From Rattus norvegicus (Eukaryota; Chordata; Mammalia; Rodentia; Muridae), in contig NC_086036.1 in the NCBI RefSeq assembly GCF_036323735.1, positions 38,562,550 to 38,626,549 on the forward strand: DNA of 64,000 bases, given 5' to 3'. The notes below the pieces were generated by a model, which worked only from the letters and a program-made list of their open reading frames with translations, was not told where the DNA came from and made no database searches. This document shows, piece after piece, positions 1-11,960 of the stretch. Within the stretch, counting starts at the first letter, position 1. Each line of letters starts with the position of its first letter. The translations under genes and the position numbers were made by a program.

Positions 1-906
1 CATGTTACTCAGATTCGGCACACCAAATTTTGATAAGTCTTTAGAAGTACGCATATTACAAAGGCCTGCTACTGGGAACTAACTGAATTCACAGAGAAAC
101 AGTGTTTCCGTTCCTTAAAACGCTGCTCTATCTTGAATAACAAGCTTATTACATGCGAATCCTATTGGGAACCTACTGAATTCACCATGATACTTAGGGT
201 CCGTTCCTTAAAATGTTGTTACACATTGAAAAGCACACTCATACAAGCATGTCCCATTGGGAACTCAATGAATTCGCCTAGAAATTTTGATTCCATTCGT
301 GAAAATTTTTCTATATCCCGAACAGTCCACTTATTACTACTGCGGCCTATTGGGAACTAACCGAATTCACCATGTTACTCAGATTCGGCACACCAAATTT
401 TGATAAATCTTTAGAATTACGCATATTACAAGAGCCTGCTACTGGGAACTAACTGAATTCACAGAGAAACAGTGTTTCCGTTCCTTAAAACGTTGCTCTA
501 TCTTGAATAACAAGCTTATTACATGCGAATCCTATTGGGAACCTACTGAATTCACCATGATACTTAGAGTCCGTTCCTTAAAATGTTGTTACATATTGAA
601 AAGCACACTCATACAAGCATGTCCCATTGGGAACTCACTGAATTTGCCTAGAAATTTTGATTCCATTCGTGAAAATTTTTCTATATCCCGAACAGTCCAC
701 TTATTACTACTGCGGCCTATTGGGAACCAACCGAATTCACCATGTTACTCAGATTCGGCACACCAAATTTTGATAAGTCTTTATAAGTACGCATATTACA
801 AAGGCCTGCTACTGGGAACTAACTGAATTCACAGAGAAACAGTGTTTCCGTTCCTTAAAACGCTGCTCTATCTTGAATAACAAGCTTATTACATGCGAAT
901 CCTATT

Positions 907-998
907 GGGAACCTACTGAATTCACCATGATACTTAGAGTCCGTTCCTTAAAATGTTGTTACATATTGAAAAGCACACTCATACAAGCATGTCCCATT
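907..998 (+). repeat. Subunit 1 (S1), 92 bp
   Basis: Opens with the shared box GGGAACCTACTGAATTCACC. Then comes ATGATACTTAGAGTCCG, which lines up at the same offset with ATGTTACTCAGATTCGG in S3. At offset 34 lies CCGTTCCTTAAAA, found at offset 34 in S4 as well. The tail CATACAAGCATG aligns with TATTACAAGAGCC of S3. Frequent variants: GCATGTCCCATTGGG or GCGTGTCCCTTTGGG at the S1/S2 border; CACACAAG for CATACAAG; TAATTC in place of the EcoRI site; GTTCG for GTTCC. Confidence 0.9.
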
Positions 999-1091
999 GG
1001 GAACTCACTGAATTCGCCTAGAAATTTTGATTCCATTCGTGAAAATTTTTCTATATCCCGAACAGTCCACTTATTACTACTGCGGCCTATT
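999..1091 (+). repeat. Subunit 2 (S2), 93 bp, A-tract rich
   Basis: Opens with GGGAACTCACTGAATTCGCC. It carries two A/T tracts, AAATTTT at 1022-1028 and AAAATTTTT at 1042-1050, with centres 21 bp apart. The later part, CTATATC then CTTATTAC, aligns with CTATCTTGAA then CTTATTAC in S4, pairing S2 with S4. Two recurrent one-base deletions occur here and produce 369 bp monomers: CCTAGAAATTTT becomes CCTAAAATTTT, or GAAAATTTTTC becomes GAAATTTTTC. Confidence 0.9.
1022..1050. other. Phased A/T tracts, predicted bend
   Basis: AAATTTT (1022-1028) and AAAATTTTT (1042-1050) have centres 21 bp apart, two helical turns. Tracts of the A(n)T(n) type in helical phase are known to bend DNA. A third tract at 1135-1141 in S3 lies 92 bp further on. 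The arrangement recurs in nearly every monomer, apart from one-base contractions in some classes. Bending is inferred from sequence only. Confidence 0.55.
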
Positions 1092-1183
1092 GGGAACTAA
1101 CCGAATTCACCATGTTACTCAGATTCGGCACACCAAATTTTGATAAATCTTTAGAAGTACGCATATTACAAGAGCCTGCTACT
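1092..1183 (+). repeat. Subunit 3 (S3), 92 bp
   Basis: Opens with GGGAACTAACCGAATTCACC followed by ATGTTACTCAGATTCGG, the closest counterpart of S1. An A/T tract AAATTTT lies at 1135-1141, at the same offset (43) as the second tract of S2. Informative variants: TTCGTCAC or TTCATCAC for TTCGGCAC; CACATCAAAT for CACACCAAAT; GAATTATGC for GAAGTACGC; AAAGGCC for AAGAGCC; TTCCAAG for TTACAAG. These are the most useful markers for following higher-order repeats. Confidence 0.9.
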
Positions 1184-1276
1184 GGGAACTAACTGAATTC
1201 ACAGAGAAACAGTGTTTCCGTACCTTAAAACGCTGCTCTATCTTGAATAACAAGCTTATTACATGCGAATCCTATT
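1184..1276 (+). repeat. Subunit 4 (S4), 93 bp, with 13 bp dyad
   Basis: Opens with GGGAACTAACTGAATTCAC. It contains the dyad GAAACAGTGTTTC, then TTCCTTAAAACG at the offset shared with S1, then the HindIII site and CTTATTAC shared with S2. Main variants: CGTTCC, CGTACC or CGTACATT before TTAAAACG; CGTTCCTAAAAAAGCTG in a distinct class; TCAATCTTGAACAAC for TCTATCTTGAATAAC; AAGCTC, which destroys the HindIII site. Confidence 0.9.
1206..1218. repeat. 13 bp dyad (6 bp arms, one central base)
   Basis: GAAACA-G-TGTTTC is an inverted repeat with perfect 6 bp arms around a single central base at 1212. Flanking bases do not extend it. It sits in S4 of most monomers, once per ~370 bp. A few monomers break it, for example those with GAGAACAGTG (2314-2323) or GAGAGCAGTG (45927-45936). 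The position could suit a dimeric DNA-binding protein or weak cruciform potential; neither is shown. Confidence 0.75.
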
Positions 1277-3089
1277 GGGAACCTACTGAATTCACCATGA
1301 TACTTAGAGTCCGTTCCTTAAAATGTTGTTACATATTGAAAAGCACACTCATACAAGCGTGTCCCTTTGGGAACTCACTGAATTCGCCTAGAAATTTTGA
1401 TTCCATTCGTGAAACTTTTTCTATATCCCGAACAGTCCACTTATTACTACTGCGGCCTATTGGGAACTAACCGAATTCACCATGTTACTCAGATTCGGCA
1501 CATCAAATTTTGATAAATCTTTAGAAGTACGCATATTACAAGAGCCTGCTACTGGGAACTAACTGAATTCACAGAGAAACAGTGTTTCCGTACCTTAAAA
1601 CGTTGCTCAATCTTGAATAACAAGCTTATTACATGCGAATCCTATTGGGAACCTACTGAATTCACCATGATACTTAGAGTCCGTTCCTTAAAATGTTGTT
1701 ACATATTGAAAAGCACACTCATACAAGCGTGTCCCTTTGGGAACTCACTGAATTCGCCTAGAAATTTTGATTCCATTCGTGAAAATTTTTCTATATCCCG
1801 AACAGTCCACTTATTACTACTGCAGCCTATTGGGAACTAACCGAATTCACCATGTTACTCAGATTCGGCACACCAAATTTTGATAAATCTTTAGAAGTAC
1901 GCATATTACAAGAGCCTGCTACTGGGAACTAACTGAATTCACAGAGAAACAGTGTTTCCGTACCTTAAAACGCTGCTCTATCTTGAATACCAAGCTTATT
2001 ACATGCGAATCCTATTGGGAAACTACTGAATTCACCATGATACTTAGAGTCCGTTCCTTAAAATGTTGTTACATATTGAAAAGCACACTCATACAAGCGT
2101 GTCCCTTTGGGAACTCACTGAATTCGCCTAGAAATTTTGATTCCATTCGTGAAAATTTTTCTATATCCCGAACAGTCCACTTATTACTACTGCGGCCTAT
2201 TGGGACTAACCGAATTCACCATGTTACTCAGATTCGGCACACCAAATTTTGATAAATCTTTGGAAGTACGCATATTACAAGAGCCTGCTACTGGGAACTA
2301 ACTGAATTCACAGAGAACAGTGTTTCCGTTCCTTAAAACGCTGCTCTATCTTGAATAACAAGCTTATTACATGCGAATCCTATTGGGAACCTACTGAATT
2401 CACCATGATACTTAGAGTCCGTTCGTTAAAATGTTGTTACATATAAATAGCACACTCACACAAGCATGTCCCATTGGGAACTCACTGAATTCACCTAGAA
2501 ATTTTGATTCCATTCGTGAAAATTTTTCTATATCCCGAACAGTCCACTTATTACTACTGCGGCCTATTGGGAACTAACCGAATTCACCATGTTACTCAGA
2601 TTCGTCACACCAAATTTTGATAAATCTTTAGAAGTACGCATATTACAAGAGCCTGCTACTGGGAACTAACTGAATTCACAGAGAAACAGTGTTTCCGTCC
2701 CTAAAAAAGCTGCTCTATCTTGAATAACAAGCTTATTACATGCGAATCCTATTGGGAACCTACTGAATTCACCATGATACTGAGAGTCCGTTCCTTAAAA
2801 TGTTGTTACATAAGGAAGAGCACACTCACACAAGCATGTCCCATTGGGAACTCACTGAATTCGCCTAGAAATTTTGATTCCATTCGTGAAAATATTTCTA
2901 TATCCCGAACAGTCCACTTATTACTACTGTGGCCTATTGGGAACTAACCGAATTCACCATGTTACTCAGATTCGGCACACCAAATTTTGATAAATCTTTA
3001 GAATTATGCATATTACAAGAGCCTGCTACTGGGAACTAACTGAATTCACAGAGAAACAGTGTTTCCGTTCCTTAAAACGTTGCTCTATC

Positions 3090-4568
3090 GTGAATAACAA
3101 GCTTATTACATGCGAATCCTATTGGGAACCTACTGAATTCACCATGATACTTAGAGTCCGTTCCTTAAAATGTTGTTACATATTGAAAAGCACACTCATA
3201 CAAGCATGTCCCATTGGGAACTCACTGAATTTGCCTAGAAATTTTGATTCCATTCGTGAAAATTTTTCTATATCCCGAACAGTCCACTTATTACTACTGC
3301 GGCCTATTGGGAACTAACCGAATTCACCATGTTACTCAGATTCGGCACACCAAATTTTGATAAGTCTTTAGAAGTACGCATATTACAAAGGCCTGCTACT
3401 GGGAACTAACTGAATTCACAGAGAAACAGTATTTCCGTACCTTAAAACGTTGCTCTATCTTGAACAACAAGCTTATTACATGTGAATCCTATTGGGAACC
3501 TACTGAATTCACCATGATACTTAGAGTCCGTTCCTTAAAATGTTGTTACATATTGAAAAGCACACTCATACAAGCATGTCCCATTGGGAACTCACTGAAT
3601 TCGCCTAGAAATTTTGATTCCATTCGTGAAATTTTTCTATATCCCGAACAGTCCACTTATTACTACTGCGGCCTATTGTGAACTAACCGAATTCACCATG
3701 TTACTCAGGTTCGTCACACCAAATTTTGATAAATCTTTAGAAGTACGCATATTACAAGAGCCTGCTACTGGGAACTAACTGAATTCACAGAGAAACAGTG
3801 TTTCCGTACCTTAAAACGCTGCTCTATCTTGAATAACAAGCTTATTACATGCGAATCCTATTGGGAACCTACTGAATTCACCATGATACTTAGAGTCCGT
3901 TCCTTAAAATGTTGTTACATATTGAAAAGCACACTCATACAAGCGTGTCCCTTTGGGAACTCACTGAATTCGCCTAGAAATTTTGATTCCATTCGTGAAA
4001 ATTTTTCTATATCCCGAACAGTCCACTTATTACTACTGCGGCCTATTGGGAACTAACCGAATTCACCATGTTACTCAGATTCGGCACACCAAATTTTGAT
4101 AAATCTTTAGAAGTACGCATATTACAAGAGCCTGCTACTGGGAACTAACTGAATTCACAGAGAAACAGTGTTTCCGTACCTTAAAACGTTGCTCAATCTT
4201 GAACAACAAGCTTATTACATGCGAATCCTATTGGGAACCTACTGAATTCACCATGATACTTAGAGTCCGTTCCTTAAAATGTTGTTACATATTGAAAAGC
4301 ACACTCATACAAGCGTGTCCCTTTGGGAACTCACTGAATTCGCCTAGAAATTTTGATTCCATTCGTGAAAATTTTTCTATATCCCGAACAGTCCACTTAT
4401 TACTACTGCGGCCTATTGGGAACTAACCGAATTCACCATGTTACTCAGATTCGGCACACCAAATTTTGATAAATCTTTAGAATTATGCATATTACAAGAG
4501 CCTGCTACTGGGAACTAACTGAATTCACAGAGAAACAGTGTTTCCGTTCCTTAAAACGTTGCTCAATC
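3090..4568 (+). repeat. 11-monomer-spaced segment, copy 1
   Basis: Four monomers (anchors 3090, 3460, 3829, 4199) recur as a group 4066 bp (11 monomers) downstream at 7156-8633. Shared markers in order: GAATTATGC with a GTG anchor and AATTTGCC; AACAAC followed by ATGTGAATCC and the shortened A/T tract; CAGGTTCGTCAC; then a monomer with CTTTGGG. Copies differ at several bases, for example TTACATGTG at 3475 against TTTACATGTG near 7541, so this exchange is older than those in block C. Confidence 0.6.
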
Positions 4569-7155
4569 GTGAATAACAAGCTTATTACATGCGAATCCTA
4601 TTGGGAACCTACTGAATTCACCATGATACTTAGAGTCCGTTCCTTAAAGTGTTGTTACATATTGAAAAGCACACTCATACAAGCGTGTCCCTTTGGGAAC
4701 TCACTGAATTCGCCTAAAATTTTGATTCCATTCGTGAAAATTTTTCTATATCCCGAACAGTCCACTTATTACTACTGCGGCCTATTGGGAACTAACCGAA
4801 TTCACCATGTTACTCAGATTCGGCACACCAAATTTTGATAAGTCTTTAGAAGTACGCATATTACAAAGGCCTGCTACTGGGAACTAACTGAATTCACAGA
4901 GAAACAGTGTTTCCGTACCTTAAAACGTTGCTCTATCTTGAACAACAAGCTTATTACATGTGAATCCTATTGGGAACCTACTGAATTCACCATGATACTT
5001 AGAGTCCGTTCCTTAAAATGTTGTTACATATTGAAAAGCACACTCATACAAGCATGTCCCATTGGGAACTCACTGAATTCGCCTAGAAATTTTGATTCCA
5101 TTCGTGAAAATTTTTCTATATCCCGAACAGTCCACTTATTACTACTGCGGCCTATTGGGAACTAACCGAATTCACCATGTTACTCAGGTTCGTCACACCA
5201 AATTTTGATAAATCTTTAGAAGTACGCATATTCCAAGAGCCTGCTACTGGGAACTAACTGAATTCACAGAGAAACAGTGTTTCCGTACCTTAAAACGCTG
5301 CTCTATCTTGAATAACAAGCTTATTACATGCGAATCCTATTGGGAACCTACTGAATTCACCATGATACTTAGAGTCCGTTCCTTAAAATGTTGTTACATA
5401 TTGAAAAGCACACTCATACAAGCGTGTCCCTTTGGGTACTCACTGAATTCGCCTAGAAATTTTGATTCAATTCGTGAAAATTTTCTATATCCCGAACAGT
5501 CCACTTATTACTACTGCGGCCTATTGGGAACTAACCGAATTCACCATGTTACTCAGATTCGGCACACCAAATTTTGATAAATCTTTAGAAGTACGCATAT
5601 TACAAGAGCCTGCTACTGGGAACTAACTGAATTCACAGAGAAACAGTGTTTCCTACCTTAAAACGCTGCTCTATCTTGAATAACAAGCTTATTACATGCG
5701 AATCCTATTGAGAACCTACTGAATTCACCATGATACTTAGAGTCCGTTCGTTATAATGTTGTTACATATTGAAAAGCACACTCATACAAGCATGTCCCAT
5801 TGGGAACTCACTGAATTCGCCTAGAAATTTTGATTCCATTCGTGAAAATTTTTCTATATCCCGAACAGTCCACTTATTACTACTGCGGCCTATTGGGAAC
5901 TAACCGAATTCACCATGTTACTCAGATTCGGCACACCAAATTTTGATAAATCTTTAGAAGTACGCATATTACAAGAGCCTGCTACTGGGAACTAACTGAA
6001 TTCACAGAGAAACAGTGTTTCCGTTCCTAAAAAAGCTGCTCTATCTTGAATAACAAGCTTATTACATGCGAATCCTATTGGGAACCTACTTAATTCACCA
6101 TGATACTTAGAGTCCGTTCCTTAAAATGTTGTTACATATTGAAAAGCACACTCACACAAGCATGTCCCATTGGGAACTCACTGAATTCGCCTAGAAATTT
6201 TGATTCCATTCGTGAAAATTTTTCTATATCCCGAACAGTCCACTTATTACTACTGCGGCCTATTGGGAACTAACCGAATTCACCATGTTACTCAGATTCG
6301 GCACACCAAATTTTGATAAATCTTTAGAATTATGCATATTACAAGAGCCTGCTACTGGGAACTAACTGAATTCACAGAGAAACAGTGTTTCCGTTCCTTA
6401 AAACGTTGCTCTATCGTGAATAACAAGCTTATTACATGCGAATCCTATTGGGAACCTACTGAATACACCATGATACTTAGAGTCCGTTCCTTAAAATGTT
6501 GTTACATATTGAAAAGCACACTCATACAAGCATGTCCCATTGGGAACTCACTGAATTCGCCTAGAAATTTTGATTCCATTCGTGAAAATTTTTCTATATC
6601 CCGAACAGTCCACTTATTACTACTGCGGCCTATTGGGAACTAACCGAATTCACCATGTTACTCAGATTCGGGACACCAAATTTTGATAAATCTTTAGAAG
6701 TACGCATATTACAAGAGCCTGCTACTGGGAACTAACTGAATTCACAGAGAAACAGTGTTTCCGTACCTTAAAACGCTGCTCTATCTTGAATACCAAGCTT
6801 ATTACATGCGAATCCTATTGGGAACCTACTGAATTCACCATGATACTTAGAGTCCGTTCCTTAAAATGTTGTTACATATTGAAAAGCACACTCATACAAG
6901 CGTGTCCCTTTGGGAACTCACTGAATTCGCCTAGAAATTTTGATTCCATTCGTGAAAATTTTTCTATATCCCGAACAGTCCACTTATTACTACTGCGGCC
7001 TATTGGGAACTAACCGAATTCACCATGTTACTCAGATTCGGCACACCAAATTTTGATAAATCTTTAGAATTATGCATATTACAAGAGCCTGCTACTGGGA
7101 ACTAACTGAATTCACAGAGAAACAGTGTTTCCGTTCCTTAAAACGTTGCTCTATC

Positions 7156-8633
7156 GTGAATAACAAGCTTATTACATGCGAATCCTATTGGGAACCTACT
7201 GAATTCACCATGATACTTAGAGTCCGTTCCTTAAAATGTTGTTACATATTGAAAAGCACACTCATACAAGCATGTCCCATTGGGAACTCACTGAATTTGC
7301 CTAGAAATTTTGATTCCATTCGTGAAAATTTTTCTATATCCCGAACAGTCCACTTATTACTACTGCGGCCTATTGGGAACTAACCGAATTCACCATGTTA
7401 CTCAGATTCGGCACACCAAATTTTGATAAGTCTTTAGAAGTACGCATATTACAAAGGCCTGCTACTGGGAACTAACTGAATTCACAGAGAAACAGTATTT
7501 CCGTACCTTAAAACGTTGCTCTATCTTGAACAACAAGCTTTTTACATGTGAATCCTATTGGGAACCTACTGAATTCACCATTATACTTAGAGTCCGTTCC
7601 TTAAAATGTTGTTACATATTGAAAAGCACACTCATACAAGCATGTCCCATTGGGAACTCACTGAATTCGCCTAGAAAGTTTGATTCCATTCGTGAAATTT
7701 TTCTATATCCCGAACAGTCCACTTATTACTACTGCGGCCTATTGGGAACTAACCGAATTCACCATGTTACTCAGGTTCGTCACACCAAATTTTGATAAAT
7801 CTTTAGAAGTACGCATATTCCAAGAGCCTGCTACTGGGAACTAACTGAATTCACAGAGAAACAGTGTTTCCGTACCTTAAAACGCTGCTCTATCTTGAAT
7901 AACAAGCTTATTACATGCGAATCCTATTGGGAACCTACTGAATTCACCATGATACTTAGAGTCCGTTCCTTAAAATGTTGTTACATATTGAAAAGCACAC
8001 TCATACAAGCGTGTCCCTTTGGGAACTCACTGAATTCGCCTAGAAATTTTGATTCCATTCGTGAAAATTTTTCTATATCCCGAACAGTCCACTTATTACT
8101 ACTGCGGCCTATTGGGAACTAACCGAATTCACCATGTTACTCAGATTCGGCACATCAAATTTTGATAAATCTTTAGAAGTACGCATATTACAAGAGCCTG
8201 CTACTGGGAACTAACTGAATTCACAGAGAAACAGTGTTTCCGTACCTTAAAACGTTGCTCTATCTTGAATAACAAGCTTATTACATGCGAATCCTATTGG
8301 GAACCTACTGAATTCACCATGATACTTAGAGTCCGTTCCTTAAAATGTTGTTACATATTTAAAAGCACACTCATACAAGCGTGTCCCTTTGGGAACTCAC
8401 TGAATTCGCCTAAAATTTTGATTCCATTCGTGAAAATTTTTCTATATCCCGAACAGTCCACTTATTACTACTGCGGCCTATTGGGAACTAACCGAATTCA
8501 CCATGTTACTCAGATTCGGCACACCAAATTTTGATAAATCTTTAGAAGTACGCATATTACAAGAGCCTGCTACTGGGAACTAACTGAATTCACAGAGAAA
8601 CAGTGTTTCCGTTCCTAAAAAAGCTGCTCTATC
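7156..8633 (+). repeat. 11-monomer-spaced segment, copy 2
   Basis: Anchors 7156, 7526, 7895 and 8265 match 3090-4568 at +4066 bp. This copy adds TTCCAAG after the TTCGTCAC monomer and has the CCTAAAATTTT deletion in the 8265 monomer, which its partner at 4199 lacks. Agreement does not extend far on either side, so this is a short exchanged tract, not a full HOR. Confidence 0.55.
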
Positions 8634-9003
8634 TTGAATAACAAGCTTATTACATGCGAATCCTATTGGGAACCTACTGAATTCACCATGATACTTAGAG
8701 TCCGTTCCTTAAAATGTTGTTACATATTGAAAAGCACACTCACACAAGCATGTCCCATTGGGAACTCACTGAATTCGCCTAGAAATTTTGATTCCATTCG
8801 TGAAAATTTTTCTATATCCCGAACAGTCCACTTATTACTACTGCGGCCTATTGGGAACTAACCGAATTCACCATGTTACTCAGATTCGGCACACCAAATT
8901 TTGATAAATCTTTAGAATTACGCATATTACAAGAGCCTGCTACTGGGAACTAACTGAATTCACAGAGAAACAGTGTTTCCGTACCTTAAAACGTTGCTCA
9001 ATC

Positions 9004-11960
9004 TTGAACAACAAGCTTATTACATGCGAATCCTATTGGGAACCTACTGAATTCACCATGATACTTAGAGTCCCTCCTTAAAATGTTGTTACATATTGAA
9101 AAGCACACTCATACAAGCGTGTCCCTTTGGGAACTCACTGAATTCGCCTAAAATTTTGATTCCATTCGTGAAAATTTTTCTATATCCCGAACAGTCCACT
9201 TATTACTACTGCGGCCTATTGGGAACTAACCGAATTCACCATGTTACTCAGATTCGGCACACCAAATTTTGATAAATCTTTAGACGTACGCATATTACAA
9301 GAGCCTGCTACTGGGAACTAACTGAATTCACAGAGAAACAGTGTTTCCGTTCCTTAAAACGCTGCTCTATCTTGAATAACAAGCTTATTACATGCGAATC
9401 CTATTGGGAACCTACTGAATTCACCATGATACTTAGAGTCCGTTCCTTAAAATGTTGTTACATATTGAAAAGCACACTCATACAAGCATGTCCCATTGGG
9501 AACTCACTGAATTCGCCTAGAAATTTTGATTCCATTCGTGAAAATTTTTCTATATCCCGAACAGTCCACTTATTACTACTGCGGCCTATTGGGAACTAAC
9601 CGAATTCACCATGTTACTCAGATTCGGCACACCAAATTTTGATAAATCTTTAGAAGTACGCATATTACAAGAGCCTGCTACTGGGAACTAACTGAATTCA
9701 CAGAGAAACAGTGTTTCCGTACCTTAAAACGCTGCTCTATCTTGAATAACAAGCTTATTACATGCGAATCCTATTGGGAACCTACTGAATTCACCATGAT
9801 ACTTAGAGTCCGTTCGTTAAAATGTTGTTACATATTGAAAAGCACACTCATACAAGCATGTCCCATTGGGAACTCACTGAATTCGCCTAGAAATTTTGAT
9901 TCCATTCGTGAAAATTTTTCTATATCCCGAACAGTCCACTTATTACTACTGCGGCCTATTGGGAACTAACCGAATTCACCATGTTACTCAGATTCGGCAC
10001 ACCAAATTTTGATAAATCTTTAGAAGTACGCATATTACAAGAGCCTGCTACTGGGAACTAACTGAATTCACAGAGAAACAGTGTTTCCGTTCCTAAAAAA
10101 GCTGCTCTATCTTGAATAACAAGCTTATTACATGCGAATCCTATTGGGAACCTACTTAATTCACCATGATACTTAGAGTCCGTTCCTTAAATTGTTGTTA
10201 CATATTGAAAAGCACACTCACACAAGCATGTCCCATTGGGAACTCACTGAATTCGCCTAGAAATTTTGATTCCATTCGTGAAAATTTTTCTATATCCCGA
10301 ACAGTCCACTTATTACTACTGCGGCCTATTGGGAACTAACCGAATTCACCATGTTACTCAGATTCGGCACACCAAATTTTGATAAATCTTTAGAAGTACG
10401 CATATTACAAGAGCCTGCTACTGGGAACTAACTGAATTCACAGAGAAACAGTGTTTCCGTACATTAAAACGCTGCTCTATCTTGAATAACAAGCTTATTA
10501 CATGCGAATCCTATTGGGAACCTACTGAATTCACCACGATACTTAGAGTCCGTTCCTTAAAATGTTGTTACATATTGAAAAGCACACTCATACAAGCATG
10601 TCCCATTGGGAACTCACTGAATTCGCCTAGAAATTTTGATTCCATTCGTGAAAATTTTTCTATATCCCGAACAGTCCACTTATTACTACTGCGGCCTATT
10701 GGGAACTAACCGAATTCACCATGTTACTCAGATTCGGCACACCAAATTTTGATAAATCTTTAGAAGTACGCATATTACAAGAGCCTGCTACTGGGAACTA
10801 ACTGAATTCACAGAGAAACAGTGTTTCCGTACTTTAAAACGTTGCTCAATCTTGAACAACAAGCTTATTACATGCGAATCCTATTGGGAACCTACTGAAT
10901 TCACCATGATACTTAGAGTCCGTTCCTTAAAATGTTGTTACATATTGAAAAGCACACTCATACAAGCGTGTCCCATTGGGAACTCACTGAATTCGCCTAA
11001 AATTTTGATTCCATTCGTGAAAATTTTTCTATATCCCGAACAGTCCCCTTATTACTACTTTGGCCTATTGGGAACTAACCGAATTCACCATGTTACTCAG
11101 ATTCGGCACACCAAATTTTGATAAATCTTTAGAAGTACGCATATTACAAGAGCCTGCTACTGGGAACTAACTGAATTCACAGAGAAACAGTGTTTCCGTT
11201 CCTAAAAAAGCTGCTCTATCTTGAATAACAAGCTTATTACATGCGAATCCTATTGGGAACCTACTGAATTCACCATGATACTTAGAGTCCGTTCCTTAAA
11301 ATGTTGTTACATATTGAAAAGCACACTCACACAAGCATGTCCCATTGGGAACTCACTGAATTCGCCTAGAAATTTTCATTCCATTCGTGAAAATTTTTCT
11401 ATATCCCGAACAGTCCACTTATTACTACTGCGGCCTATTGGGAACTAACCGAATTCACCATGTTACTCAGATTCGGCACACCAAATTTTGATAAGTCTTT
11501 AGAAGTACGCATATTACAAGAGCCTGCTACTGGGAACTAACTGAATTCACAGAGAAACAGTGTTTCCGTACCTTAAAACGCTGCTCTATCTTGAATAACA
11601 AGCTTATTACATGCGAATCCTATTGGGAACCTACTGAATTCACCATGATACTTAGAGTCCGTTCGTTAAAATGTTGTTACATATTGAAAAGCACACTCAT
11701 ACAAGCATGTCCCATTGGGAACTCACTGAATTCGCCTAGAAATTTTGATTCCATTCGTGAAAATTTTTCTATATCCCGAACAGTCCACTTATTACTACTG
11801 CGGCCTATTGGGAACTAACCGAATTCACCATGTTACTCAGATTCGGCACACCAAATTTTGATAAATCTTTAGAAGTACGCATATTACAAGAGCCTGCTAC
11901 TGGGAACTAACTGAATTCACAGAGAAACAGTGTTTCCGTACCTTAAAACGTTGCTCAATC
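9004..11960 (+). repeat. Block B HOR copy 1 (8 monomers, 2957 bp)
   Basis: Anchors 9004, 9372, 9742, 10112, 10482, 10852, 11221, 11591. Markers in order: GAGTCCCTCC, a two-base loss in S1; a common form; GTTCGTTAAAATG; TAATTC with AAATTGTTG; CGTACATTAAAACG with CACCACGAT; CAGTCCCCTT with TACTTTGGCC; TTTTCATTCC; GTTCGTTAAAATG again. The same order restarts at 11961. Confidence 0.8.

Larger units (their letters stand above)
907..1276 (+). repeat. Representative full monomer (370 bp)
   Basis: Chosen as an example close to the common form. It runs from the GGG of subunit 1 to the base before the next subunit 1. Subunits are 907-998 (92), 999-1091 (93), 1092-1183 (92) and 1184-1276 (93). Hand count of the common sequence: 142 G+C of 370, C 84 versus G 58, CpG 11. 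The 92/93/92/93 alternation and subunit similarity (1 like 3, 2 like 4) indicate a ~185 bp dimer that doubled. A 185 bp half is close to a typical nucleosome repeat length; that link is inference. Confidence 0.95.
1..9003 (+). repeat. Block A: mosaic monomers without a clear HOR
   Basis: Monomer anchors: 133, 503, 873, 1243, 1613, 1983, 2352, 2720, 3090, 3460, 3829, 4199, 4569, 4938, 5308, 5677, 6046, 6416, 6786, 7156, 7526, 7895, 8265, 8634. No single period explains this stretch. It holds four GTG-anchor monomers with GAATTATGC (3090, 4569, 6416, 7156) and private changes: a small deletion in S1 near 2443, GAATACACC near 6472, TCCTACC near 5651. The pattern suits an older array edge or material reshuffled by many exchanges. 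Confidence 0.7.

Noticed and set aside
1123..1139. CENP-B box in S3, and a similar site at 1035-1051 in S2
   Set aside because: Both contain TTCG and the A at position 10 of NTTCGNNNNANNCGGGN, but the CGGG part is entirely missing (AAAT and TTTT). Only five of nine core bases match.
1262..1274. RNA polymerase III B box (TGCGAATCC)
   Set aside because: Only the CGAATCC end resembles the B box, no A box was seen at a suitable distance upstream, and no tRNA fold is apparent.
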